64,000 nt of DNA from Actinopolyspora halophila DSM 43834 (GTDB lineage: Bacteria > Actinomycetota > Actinomycetes > Mycobacteriales > Pseudonocardiaceae): assembly GCF_000371785.1 (NCBI RefSeq), contig NZ_AQUI01000002.1, positions 1,777,276-1,841,275 of the forward strand, written 5' to 3'. This document shows, one piece after another, positions 57,130-64,000 of the stretch; position 1 is the stretch's first letter; each line of letters starts with the position of its first letter. The translations under genes and the position numbers were made by a program. Under the pieces are notes generated by a model. The model was not told the origin of the DNA. It ran no database searches and saw only the letters and a program-made list of their open reading frames with translations.

Positions 57130-58044
57130 GTGTCGCGACAGACCCGAAATTCCTCGAAGCAGCCAGTGCCGGCAGGTTTGCTCGTCATGGACAAGCCGGC
57201 CGGGATGACTTCGCACGACGTGGTCGCTCGTGTTCGCCGCATCATGGGGACCCGCAAGGTGGGGCACGCGGGCACGCTCGATCCGATGGCCACCGGTGTT
57301 CTGGTGCTGGGGCTGGAACGTGCCACCAAGCTGCTCGGCCATCTCGCCCTGGACACCAAGGCCTACCTCGCTACCATCCGACTCGGTTCGTCCACCAGCA
57401 CCGACGACGCCGAGGGGGAGCGGCTTTTCTCCGCGGACGCCTCCGGGGTATCCGATGAGGAGCTCTCGGAAGCCGTGGCAGCGTTGACCGGAGACATAGC
57501 ACAGGTGCCCAGCGCCGTCAGCGCCGTCAAGGTCAACGGCAGGCGCGCCTACGAACTCGTCCGCGAGGGGCAGCAGGTCGAGCTGGAAGCTCGTCCCGTC
57601 ACCGTCTCACGCTTCGATCCGCTCGCGGTGCACCGCGAGGAAGCGGATGTTGTGGACGTCGACGTGCTGGTGGAGTGCTCCTCCGGGACCTATGTGCGTG
57701 CGCTGGCCCGTGATCTGGGGGAGGCTCTCGGCGTCGGGGGGCATCTCACGAGATTGCGCCGAACGAGGGTCGGGCCGTTCGGGCTGGCCACGGTACGAAC
57801 GCTGGATGCCCTGGAGGAACGTCCGGAGCTGTCCATGGATCTGGATCACGCGGTGGGCACGGCCTTCCCGCGCGTCGACGTCGACGCGGACACGGCGCGT
57901 GCCGTGGCGCACGGCCAGGCGGTTTCGAGATCGGGTCTTTCCGAGACCTACGGCGTGTTCGCTCCGGACGGGCACGCCGTCGCACTGCTGAGCGACCGGG
58001 ATCGTGTGGCCAAACCGGTGCTGGTGCTGCGTCCCGCGGGGTGA
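57130..58044 (+). CDS. truB: tRNA pseudouridine-55 synthase TruB
   Basis: A 304-residue TruB. LLVMDKPAGMTSHDVV and the catalytic Asp in VGHAGTLDPMATGVL are present, plus the family's SAVKVNGRRAYELVREG and SSGTYVRALARDLGEALG. A C-terminal PUA-like domain completes it. It makes pseudouridine 55 in the T loop of tRNAs. GTG start; an ACGATG-type site lies upstream but no strong ribosome binding site. Confidence 0.95.
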   Translation: MSRQTRNSSKQPVPAGLLVMDKPAGMTSHDVVARVRRIMGTRKVGHAGTLDPMATGVLVLGLERATKLLGHLALDTKAYLATIRLGSSTSTDDAEGERLFSADASGVSDEELSEAVAALTGDIAQVPSAVSAVKVNGRRAYELVREGQQVELEARPVTVSRFDPLAVHREEADVVDVDVLVECSSGTYVRALARDLGEALGVGGHLTRLRRTRVGPFGLATVRTLDALEERPELSMDLDHAVGTAFPRVDVDADTARAVAHGQAVSRSGLSETYGVFAPDGHAVALLSDRDRVAKPVLVLRPAG

Positions 58045-58410
58045 TCCTCCCTCTTCGGGAGCGCCGGGGCCGGTTTTCGAGGACTTTCATCGGTGAGCCC
58101 GCGCTGTGAGCCCACGCGGGCTTGTCCCGTCGTTTTCCGGGCGCCGTGTCGTTGTCTAGGCGATTTCGTGGACGGGTCCGATACCCCACCACAGCCGCTG
58201 GTCCGGAAAAGGCGCCTACGGGCGGCTGCTGGGAGTGGGGGTCCGGCATGAGTGTGCTCGTGGAGCGCGTTGCTGATGCTCGCCGCGGCCACGGCCCACG
58301 CACACTTCGGTCTCCTGACCGAGCAGTAGAACGCACCGGGTTCGCGGGAAAGCGGCGACACGCAGAGGTCCCGGCTGCGTGGTGCGCGCGGATCGATAGG
58401 GTGGGAAGCC
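58045..58410 (+). other. Intergenic region truB-ribF
   Basis: No gene is seen in these 366 bases. A hairpin AGCCCGCG (58096-58103) / CGCGGGCT (58115-58122) followed by a short T run near 58132 is a likely truB terminator. At the right end TAGGGT (58397-58402) lies 8 bases before the ribF GTG and is a probable -10 element. Confidence 0.5.
58096..58122 (+). terminator. Probable truB terminator hairpin
   Basis: An 8-bp perfect stem with an 11-nt loop, 51 bases after the truB stop, with CGTTTT about ten bases further on. Confidence 0.5.
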
Positions 58411-59388
58411 GTGCAGCGTTGGCGTGGCTTGGAACAGCTTCCCGGTGGATGGGGTCGGTGCGTGGTCACCATCGGAGTTTTCGACGGTGTGCACCGGGGA
58501 CATCAGCAACTGATCGATCAAGCCGTGCGGCGGGCGCGACAGCGTGATCTCCCGTGCGTGCTGGTCACCTTCGATCCGCACCCCTCCGAGGTGGTGCGTC
58601 CCGGAAGTCATCCGGCGCAGTTGACCACTCTGCAGCGACGGGCCGAGCTCGTCGAGGAACTCGGGGTGGACGTGTTCTGCGTACTGCCGTTCACCCCGGA
58701 ACTGTCCAAGATGTCGCCCGAGGAGTTCGTCCACGAGATCCTCGTGGAACGGCTGCACGCGGCCGCGGTCGTGGTCGGGGAGAACTTCACCTTCGGGTAC
58801 AAGGCCGCCGGGAACATCGAGCTGCTGCACACGCTCGGGCGGCGTTTCGGTTTCGAGGTCGAATCGGCGGATCTGTTGTCCGGTCACACCGACGGGGCCG
58901 TTCAGGAGGAGTTTCCGGTCACCTTTTCCTCGACCTTCATTCGTTCCTGCGTCGACGCGGGAGACGTGGAGGCCGCCTCCGCCGCGCTGGGGCGTCATCA
59001 CCGGCTGGAGGGGATCGTGGTCCGCGGTATGGGCAGGGGCGGCCGCGAGCTCGGGTATCCGACGGCCAACCTGTCCATGCCCGAGTTCGCCGCGGTCCCC
59101 GCGGACGGCGTGTACGCCTGCTGGTTCACCCACAGGCAACGGGGAGCCGATCACCCGGAGAGCACCTTGCCCGCCGCGGTCTCGGTGGGTAGCAACCCGA
59201 CGTTCTCCGGCACCGAGCGCACGGTCGAGGCCTTCGTGTTGGACATCGAGCGGGATTTCTACGGCGAGTACGCCGAGTTGGATTTCGTGCGCAGGTTGCG
59301 GGGGATGGTGCGTTTCGACTCCTCAGAGGAGTTGGTGCACCGGATGGAGCTGGACGTGGCCGAGACCCGTTCCGTCCTGGGGGTGTGA
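58411..59388 (+). CDS. ribF: Bifunctional riboflavin kinase / FAD synthetase
   Basis: A 325-residue RibF. The N-terminal nucleotidyltransferase domain has GVFDGVHRGHQQLI (about residues 28-41) and FSSTFIRSC; the C-terminal kinase domain has RGGRELGYPTANL, and NPTFSGTERTVEAFVLD. It makes FMN and FAD. GTG start after a TAGGGT box with 8-base spacing. Gene order truB-ribF is conserved in actinobacteria. Confidence 0.95.
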   Translation: MQRWRGLEQLPGGWGRCVVTIGVFDGVHRGHQQLIDQAVRRARQRDLPCVLVTFDPHPSEVVRPGSHPAQLTTLQRRAELVEELGVDVFCVLPFTPELSKMSPEEFVHEILVERLHAAAVVVGENFTFGYKAAGNIELLHTLGRRFGFEVESADLLSGHTDGAVQEEFPVTFSSTFIRSCVDAGDVEAASAALGRHHRLEGIVVRGMGRGGRELGYPTANLSMPEFAAVPADGVYACWFTHRQRGADHPESTLPAAVSVGSNPTFSGTERTVEAFVLDIERDFYGEYAELDFVRRLRGMVRFDSSEELVHRMELDVAETRSVLGV

Positions 59389-59554
59389 CCGCTCGGAGCG
59401 AGCTGTCGGTCGGCCCTTCCGGAGCTGTCGAGTCGTTTCGGTATGTCAAGCCGTTATGAACCTTTTTCCGTTTTTCGGGCCTGTCGGGATCGCTGGCCTG
59501 GCAATATTCGGAAACCGAGAGTTCGTGATTCGAAACGGCATCCGGGGGCGCCAA

Positions 59555-60049
59555 GTGCAGGAGAGTGAGATCGTCCAACGGAATCTGGCCCTGCAGCGCC
59601 AGTGGTACGGGGAGCCGTTGGGTGATCGTGTCCGGCGGTTGGTCGTCGCCTACCGGACTTCGCAGACCCAGCTCGCCGAGGTGCTGGGGATCAGTGCTCC
59701 CATGCTCAGTCAGGTGATGAGCGGCAGGCGGGCCAAGATCGGTAATCCTTCCGTGTTGGCCAGGCTGGTGATACTGGAACGGAAGGTGTTCACTCCGGGG
59801 GTGCTCGCCGGTGAGGCCGAATCGGTGAAGCAGGCTCTGCGGGACGTGAAAGCGTCTCATCCTTCGCTCGGTCGGGACAGCGTTCCGGTCGAGGACGAGA
59901 CCGACGAGGAGGAGAGCGCCTGGCCGGTGCTGCGGCGGCTGGCCCGGCCGAACGAACTGCACCGGATCGCCGAACTGCTCGACGAGCAGCACCCCGCGCT
60001 GGCCGGGCTGTTACGAAGAGCGGCCTGCTCGGATACCGGCGCTTCCTGA
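59555..60049 (+). CDS. Helix-turn-helix transcriptional regulator (XRE-like)
   Basis: A 164-residue protein. A helix-turn-helix lies at about residues 38-62 (SQTQLAEVLGISAPMLSQ). The rest is charged and may mediate oligomerisation or ligand sensing. GTG at 59555 is chosen because GGGGGCG precedes it; an ATG 99 bases upstream lies in a T-rich region and would add 33 residues unlike the family. Regulated genes cannot be named; it may act on the ThpR-like gene downstream. Confidence 0.7.
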   Translation: MQESEIVQRNLALQRQWYGEPLGDRVRRLVVAYRTSQTQLAEVLGISAPMLSQVMSGRRAKIGNPSVLARLVILERKVFTPGVLAGEAESVKQALRDVKASHPSLGRDSVPVEDETDEEESAWPVLRRLARPNELHRIAELLDEQHPALAGLLRRAACSDTGAS

Positions 60050-60067
60050 ATCCCGGTCCGCAACAGC

Positions 60068-60093
60068 CCGGCCTTTCGGTTCGGAAAGGCCGG
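60068..60093 (+). terminator. Hairpin after the HTH gene
   Basis: CCGGCCTTTC (60068-60077) / GAAAGGCCGG (60084-60093), a perfect 10-bp stem with a 6-nt loop, starts 18 bases after the stop codon. Confidence 0.6.
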
Positions 60094-60124
60094 AGCGAGG
60101 AAGCCCTACTAGTATGTGACCGTC

Positions 60125-60706
60125 ATGCGTTTGTTCACCGCCCTGTGGCCCTCGTCCGCCGCTGTCGAGGACCTGTCCACCGTTCTGGGTGAAGAGCCGT
60201 CCGGCGACTGGACGGCTGCGGTGGACGAGTTGCGCGGTTTCAGGTTCGTTCCAGCCGGGCAGTGGCACTCGACGCTGTGCTTCCACGGAGACGAGGCCGA
60301 TTCGGAGCGGGTGGCCGCGAGTCTCCGGAGCGGTGTGGCCGATCTTCTCCACGGAGATCCGGGGTTCGTGCCGCCCCGGTTGCGCCTCGCCGGAGCCGGT
60401 GTCTTTCGTGGAGTGCTCTGGGTGGGAGTGGTTCCGGCCCCGGAAGAGGACGACGGAGGAGCGACGCGACGGAGTCTGCACCGACTGGCCGAGGCCGCGG
60501 GCGCCGACAGTGAGCGTTTTCGGCCGCACGTCACCGTGGCCCGCTGGTCGGGCGGTAGGGGGCGAACCGATCGACTCGCCGGATGGCTGAACGATTACTC
60601 CGGGCCGGCGTGGTCGGCGGACTCGCTCGACGTGGTCGCCAGTGAACGGGAGAAGGGCGTGCTGACCTACCGGACGGTACAACGTATTCCGTTGACTTCC
60701 CCGTGA
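60125..60706 (+). CDS. thpR: RNA 2',3'-cyclic phosphodiesterase (ThpR/2H family, 2'-5' RNA ligase-like)
   Basis: A 193-residue 2H phosphoesterase. The two HxT/S motifs HSTLCFHGD and RPHVTVARW, spaced by about 90 residues, form the active site. The family hydrolyses 2',3'-cyclic phosphates or joins tRNA halves; the cellular substrate is not known. A TAGTAT hexamer lies 9 bases before the ATG. An in-frame GTG 9 bases upstream is an alternative start. Confidence 0.88.
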   Translation: MRLFTALWPSSAAVEDLSTVLGEEPSGDWTAAVDELRGFRFVPAGQWHSTLCFHGDEADSERVAASLRSGVADLLHGDPGFVPPRLRLAGAGVFRGVLWVGVVPAPEEDDGGATRRSLHRLAEAAGADSERFRPHVTVARWSGGRGRTDRLAGWLNDYSGPAWSADSLDVVASEREKGVLTYRTVQRIPLTSP

Positions 60707-60917
60707 CAGGCCGCGTGGCGGGTATACCGCTTCCCGCCGGGCTTGCTGTTATGCTCGGTGACGAGATCCGGCTGCGGTCCGTGGTGGCCGGAGATCAACC
60801 CGATGGGCGATCGCCGATTTTGACGATTCGGTTGCCAGCCCGGCGGTGACGATACGTAATTCGATGTCGTATTCGAGCGATATCGGCAACACGGGACACG
60901 AATAAGGAGATTCACTC

Positions 60918-61187
60918 GTGGCGTTGTCCACTACCCAGAAGCAGCAGATCCTGTCCGAGTACGGCTTGCACGGGTCGGACACCGGATCGGCGGAAGCTCA
61001 AGTCGCCCTGCTGACTCACAGGATCTCGGGACTGACCGAGCACCTCAAGCAGCACAAACACGACCACCATTCCCGTCGTGGTCTGCTGCTGATGGTCGGC
61101 CGCAGGCGTCGGATGCTCAACTATCTGACGCGGACCGATATCACGCGTTACCGTTCGCTGATCCAGCGACTGGGACTGCGCCGCTGA
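60918..61187 (+). CDS. rpsO: 30S ribosomal protein S15
   Basis: An 89-residue S15, exactly the usual length. [31 protein letters not shown] and LIQRLGLRR are family hallmarks. It binds 16S rRNA helices in 30S assembly. GTG start with AAGGAG 9 bases upstream. It is followed by a strong hairpin and pnp, the widespread rpsO-pnp order. Confidence 0.97.
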   Translation: MALSTTQKQQILSEYGLHGSDTGSAEAQVALLTHRISGLTEHLKQHKHDHHSRRGLLLMVGRRRRMLNYLTRTDITRYRSLIQRLGLRR

Positions 61188-61195
61188 CAGTTGCC

Positions 61196-61224
61196 GAGGG
61201 GAGTGGCCGAGCGCCACTCCCCTC
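61196..61224 (+). terminator. Hairpin between rpsO and pnp
   Basis: GAGGGGAGTGGC (61196-61207) / GCCACTCCCCTC (61213-61224), a perfect 12-bp stem with a 5-nt loop just after rpsO. It may be a terminator or an RNase processing site for autoregulation of pnp. Confidence 0.65.
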
Positions 61225-61462
61225 GCTGTATGGAGCGGGCGTCCGCGAGGACATCTCCAAAGCACAACAGGCAAGCGAAAGGGCTGCCGACACAGAGTCC
61301 ACACCGCTGCTCAGCAGGTGCCTTCGCCGGTCCTCGGTAGTGGCCACAAGGGGTGTCCCGAGACATCCCTTGGGCTTCGATCGATGACCGGCCCCGTCGG
61401 ACCACGCTGCGTGCGGTCGTTGTGGCCTCTGCGTTTCGAGCCCATGAGACTAGGAGCTTCAG

Positions 61463-63724
61463 TTGACCGAGACGCAGTCTTACGACGACGGGGTGTACGA
61501 AAGCACCGCCGTTCTGGACAACGGGGAATTCGGCAAGCGCACCGTCCGCTTCGAGACGGGCAGGATGGCCAAGCTGGCCGCGGGCAGCGTCACGACCTAC
61601 CTGGACGAGGACACCATGCTGCTGTCGGCGACCACCGCCTCCAAGCAGCCCAAGGAGAACCTGGACTTCTTCCCGCTGACGGTCGACGTCGAGGAGCGCA
61701 TGTACGCGGCGGGCCGGATCCCCGGCTCGTTCTTCCGGAGGGAGGGACGTCCCTCCACCGACGCCATCCTCACGTGCAGGCTGATCGACCGGCCGCTGCG
61801 CCCCTCCTTCGTCGAGGGGCTGCGCAACGAGGTGCAGGTCGTGGTCACCGTCATGAGTCTGGATCCCGAGGACTCCTACGACGTGCTCGCGATCAACGGT
61901 TCCTCGGCCTCCACACAGCTTTCCGGGTTGCCCTTCTCCGGGCCGGTCGGCGGAACGCGCATGTCGTTGATCGACGGCCAGTGGGTCGCCTTCCCCACGC
62001 ACGAGCAGGTCAAGCGCTCCGTGTTCAACATGGTCGTCGCGGGCAGGATCGTCGGTGACGACGTGGCCATCATGATGGTCGAGGCCGAAGCCAGCGAGGA
62101 GACCTCCAACCTGGTCGAGGCGGGTGCGCAGGCGCCGACTGAGGAAGTGGTCGCGGGTGGTCTGGAAGCGGCCAAGCCGTTCATCCGCACGCTCTGTGAG
62201 GCACAGCAACGGTTGGCGGAGACCGCGCCGCACTCCTCCGGCGAGGAGTACCCGGTGTACCCGGCTTATGCCGAGGACGCCTACACCGCCGTCGAGCAGG
62301 CCGTTTCCGAGGAGCTGGCCGAAGCGCTGGCCATCGGCGGCAAGCAGGAGCGTGAGCAGCGCCTCGACGAGTTGAAGGAGACGACCCTGCAGCGGGTCGG
62401 TGTCGAGGAGGGCGAGCAGTTCGCCGGTCGGGAGAAGGAGATCGGTGCTGCCCTGAAGTCGCTGACCAAGAAGCTGGTTCGGCAACGGATCATCCGCGAG
62501 CAGGTCCGTATCGACGGTCGGGGACTCACCGACATCCGTCAGCTCTCGGCCGAGGTCGGTGTCGTGCCGAGGGCGCACGGTTCGGCGTTGTTCGAGCGCG
62601 GCGAGACCCAGATCCTCGGTGTTTCGACACTGAACATGCTCCGGCTGGAGCAGACGATCGACAGCCTCGGTCCGGACACCAGCAAGCGCTACATGCACCA
62701 CTACAATTTCCCGCCCTACTCCACGGGTGAGACCGGGCGAGTGGGTACCCCGAAGCGGCGGGAGATCGGTCACGGCGCGCTCGCCGAGCGCGCGCTGGTT
62801 CCGGTGCTTCCGAGCAGGGACGACTTCCCCTACGCGCTGCGGCAGGTCTCCGAGGCGCTCGGCTCCAACGGTTCCACCTCGATGGGATCGGTCTGTGCCT
62901 CCACGTTGTCGCTGCTCAACGCGGGCGTTCCGCTCAAGGCCCCGGTCGCGGGAATCGCGATGGGGCTCGTCTCCGACGAGGTCGACGACCAGACGCGCTA
63001 CGTCGCCCTGACCGACATCCTCGGGGCCGAGGACGCCTACGGCGACATGGACTTCAAGGTCGCGGGGACCAAGGAGTACATCACCGCGCTGCAGTTGGAC
63101 ACCAAGCTCGACGGCATCCCCTCCGAGGTCCTCGGTCAGGCGCTGAACCAGGCCAAGGACGCCCGCTTCACCATCCTCGACGTGATGGCCCAGGCGATCG
63201 GATCCCCGGACGAGATGAGCCCGCACGCGCCGCGCGTGACCTCGGTCTCCGTCCCGGTGGACAAGATCGGCGAGGTCATCGGCCCGAAGGGCAAGATGAT
63301 CAACACGATCACCGAGGAGACCGGCGCCGAGATCACGATCGAGGACGACGGCACCATCTACGTCGGGGCTTCGGACGGACCTTCGGCGGAGGCGGCGATC
63401 GAGCGGATCAACGCGATCGCCAATCCGCAGTTGCCCAAGGTCGGTGAGCGGTTCCTCGGGACCGTGGTCAAGACGGCCGCCTTCGGCGCGTTCGTCTCGC
63501 TGATGCCCGGTAAGGACGGGCTGGTGCACATCTCGAAGCTGGGCAACGGCAAACGGATCGGCAAGGTCGAGGACGTCGTCAACGTGGGGGACAAGCTCCG
63601 CGTGGAGATCGCCGACATCGACAGCCGAGGCAAGATCAGCCTGGTTCCGGTGGACGAGGAGTCCGAGTCGGACCAGCCCGCCGAACAGCAGGCGGAGACG
63701 CAGAGCGAGTCCGAGGAAGAGTGA
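61463..63724 (+). CDS. pnp: Polyribonucleotide nucleotidyltransferase (PNPase / GpsI)
   Basis: A 753-residue PNPase. Two RNase PH-like domains (about 15-235 and 330-560) flank an alpha-helical linker, followed by KH ([15 protein letters not shown], about 600) and S1 ([15 protein letters not shown], about 670) RNA-binding domains, and an acidic tail. It degrades RNA phosphorolytically and in actinomycetes also acts on ppGpp-related substrates. TTG start with AGGAGC 6 bases upstream. The 275-base leader carries the rpsO hairpin. Confidence 0.96.
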   Translation: MTETQSYDDGVYESTAVLDNGEFGKRTVRFETGRMAKLAAGSVTTYLDEDTMLLSATTASKQPKENLDFFPLTVDVEERMYAAGRIPGSFFRREGRPSTDAILTCRLIDRPLRPSFVEGLRNEVQVVVTVMSLDPEDSYDVLAINGSSASTQLSGLPFSGPVGGTRMSLIDGQWVAFPTHEQVKRSVFNMVVAGRIVGDDVAIMMVEAEASEETSNLVEAGAQAPTEEVVAGGLEAAKPFIRTLCEAQQRLAETAPHSSGEEYPVYPAYAEDAYTAVEQAVSEELAEALAIGGKQEREQRLDELKETTLQRVGVEEGEQFAGREKEIGAALKSLTKKLVRQRIIREQVRIDGRGLTDIRQLSAEVGVVPRAHGSALFERGETQILGVSTLNMLRLEQTIDSLGPDTSKRYMHHYNFPPYSTGETGRVGTPKRREIGHGALAERALVPVLPSRDDFPYALRQVSEALGSNGSTSMGSVCASTLSLLNAGVPLKAPVAGIAMGLVSDEVDDQTRYVALTDILGAEDAYGDMDFKVAGTKEYITALQLDTKLDGIPSEVLGQALNQAKDARFTILDVMAQAIGSPDEMSPHAPRVTSVSVPVDKIGEVIGPKGKMINTITEETGAEITIEDDGTIYVGASDGPSAEAAIERINAIANPQLPKVGERFLGTVVKTAAFGAFVSLMPGKDGLVHISKLGNGKRIGKVEDVVNVGDKLRVEIADIDSRGKISLVPVDEESESDQPAEQQAETQSESEEE

Positions 63725-63753
63725 GGACCCGCACGGTCCTCCGCTGAAACGTT

Positions 63754-63786
63754 ACGGCCCGTCCGGAGACCCTCCGGGCGGGCCGT
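63754..63786 (+). terminator. Strong hairpin terminator after pnp
   Basis: ACGGCCCGTCCGGAG and CTCCGGGCGGGCCGT form a 15-bp stem (one T-G wobble) with a 3-nt loop, 29 bases after the stop. Confidence 0.75.
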
Positions 63787-63846
63787 GCGTGGTTCGTACC
63801 GGGGACGGGTGCGGGGTGATCCGGTGAAGCGGGAAGAACCGTGGTC

Positions 63847-63852
63847 TAGGGT
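63847..63852 (+). promoter_or_regulatory. Probable -10 element for dapB
   Basis: TAGGGT lies 43 bases before the dapB GTG, giving a leader of about 37 nt that contains the ribosome binding site GGAGGG. Confidence 0.4.
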
Positions 63853-63895
63853 CGTGTCCGAGAAGCGGCCGAAACACGCGGAGGGAGTCGAAGCG

Positions 63896-64000
63896 GTGGA
63901 TCCGATCAGGGTCGGAGTGCTCGGGGCTCACGGCAGGATGGGCAGCGAGGCCGTTCGGGCCGTGGGAGAGGCCAGGGACACGGAGTTGGTCACCGGGATG
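63896..64000 (+). CDS. dapB: 4-hydroxy-tetrahydrodipicolinate reductase (3' truncated by window edge)
   Basis: The first 35 residues include VGVLGAHGRMGSEAVRAVGEA, the NAD(P)H-binding Rossmann start that is diagnostic of DapB, a step of the lysine/meso-diaminopimelate pathway. GTG start with GGAGGG upstream. The rest lies beyond the window. Confidence 0.88.
   Translation, partial: MDPIRVGVLGAHGRMGSEAVRAVGEARDTELVTGM

Overview
The window is high-GC, densely packed actinobacterial chromosome. GTG starts, 4-base GTGA stop/start overlaps and short intergenic gaps are the rule. Gene content and order (a mycobacterial-like split cobalamin locus, rimP-nusA-ylxR-infB-rbfA-truB-ribF-rpsO-pnp-dapB, a small Pseudonocardiales-type zinc-binding protein) suggest a Pseudonocardiales-like actinomycete; genus is not resolved. 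No rRNA, tRNA, CRISPR array, transposase or prophage gene was seen.

Layout. (1) 1-7.7 kb: edge of a cell-surface glycan locus, with a secreted beta-propeller/FnIII protein (cut by the window edge), a secreted beta-helix protein, a cytidylyltransferase translationally coupled to a CDP-alcohol phosphotransferase, and a chain-length-regulator/ATPase coupled to a flippase. (2) 7.8-14.3 kb: single genes: PEBP protein, DegV, two secreted trypsins with a LysE exporter between them, an adenosine/adenine deaminase and an ElaA-type acetyltransferase. (3) 14.3-23.2 kb: first cobalamin block, opened by a cobalamin riboswitch: fused AAA+/VWA chelatase subunit, cobO, cobB, then a divergent CobM/CbiF-like protein with a very long disordered tail, a divergent CbiE-CbiT-like protein and a CobE/CbiG-like protein. 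(4) 23.4-25.1 kb: an aminotransferase and a GNAT protein. (5) 25.2-39.4 kb: second cobalamin block: riboswitch-nicT-cysG, riboswitch-cobN (minus strand), cobG-cobH-cobIJ, cobK, cbiD, cobM-cobL. (6) 39.7-47.6 kb: yaaA, a small zinc-binding protein, proS, two single-pass membrane proteins, a YjbQ-type enzyme, a class V aminotransferase and a Tat-lipoprotein/ferritin-like pair. (7) 47.9-64 kb: the translation/RNA maturation locus, ending in a truncated dapB.

How the genes work together. The two cob blocks together encode uroporphyrinogen III methylation, ring contraction (O2-dependent CobG), all corrin methylations, precorrin reduction and isomerisation, late cobalt insertion (CobN plus the AAA+/VWA subunit), a,c-diamidation and adenosylation; cobalt uptake (NicT) is under the same B12 riboswitch class. 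CbiD stands where the aerobic pathway would use CobF. Nucleotide-loop genes (cobQ, cobD/cbiB, cobU, cobS, cobT) are not in the window. The methyltransferase steps CobM and CobL each occur twice, once canonical (37.4-39.4 kb) and once degenerate (19.3-22.5 kb). This second, tail-bearing cassette is the most unusual content of the window.

Two other points stand out. Many genes have a TANNNT box 5-8 nt before the start codon with no Shine-Dalgarno sequence, so leaderless transcription is probably common. A 59-bp palindrome-ended repeat occurs twice, both times between convergent genes.
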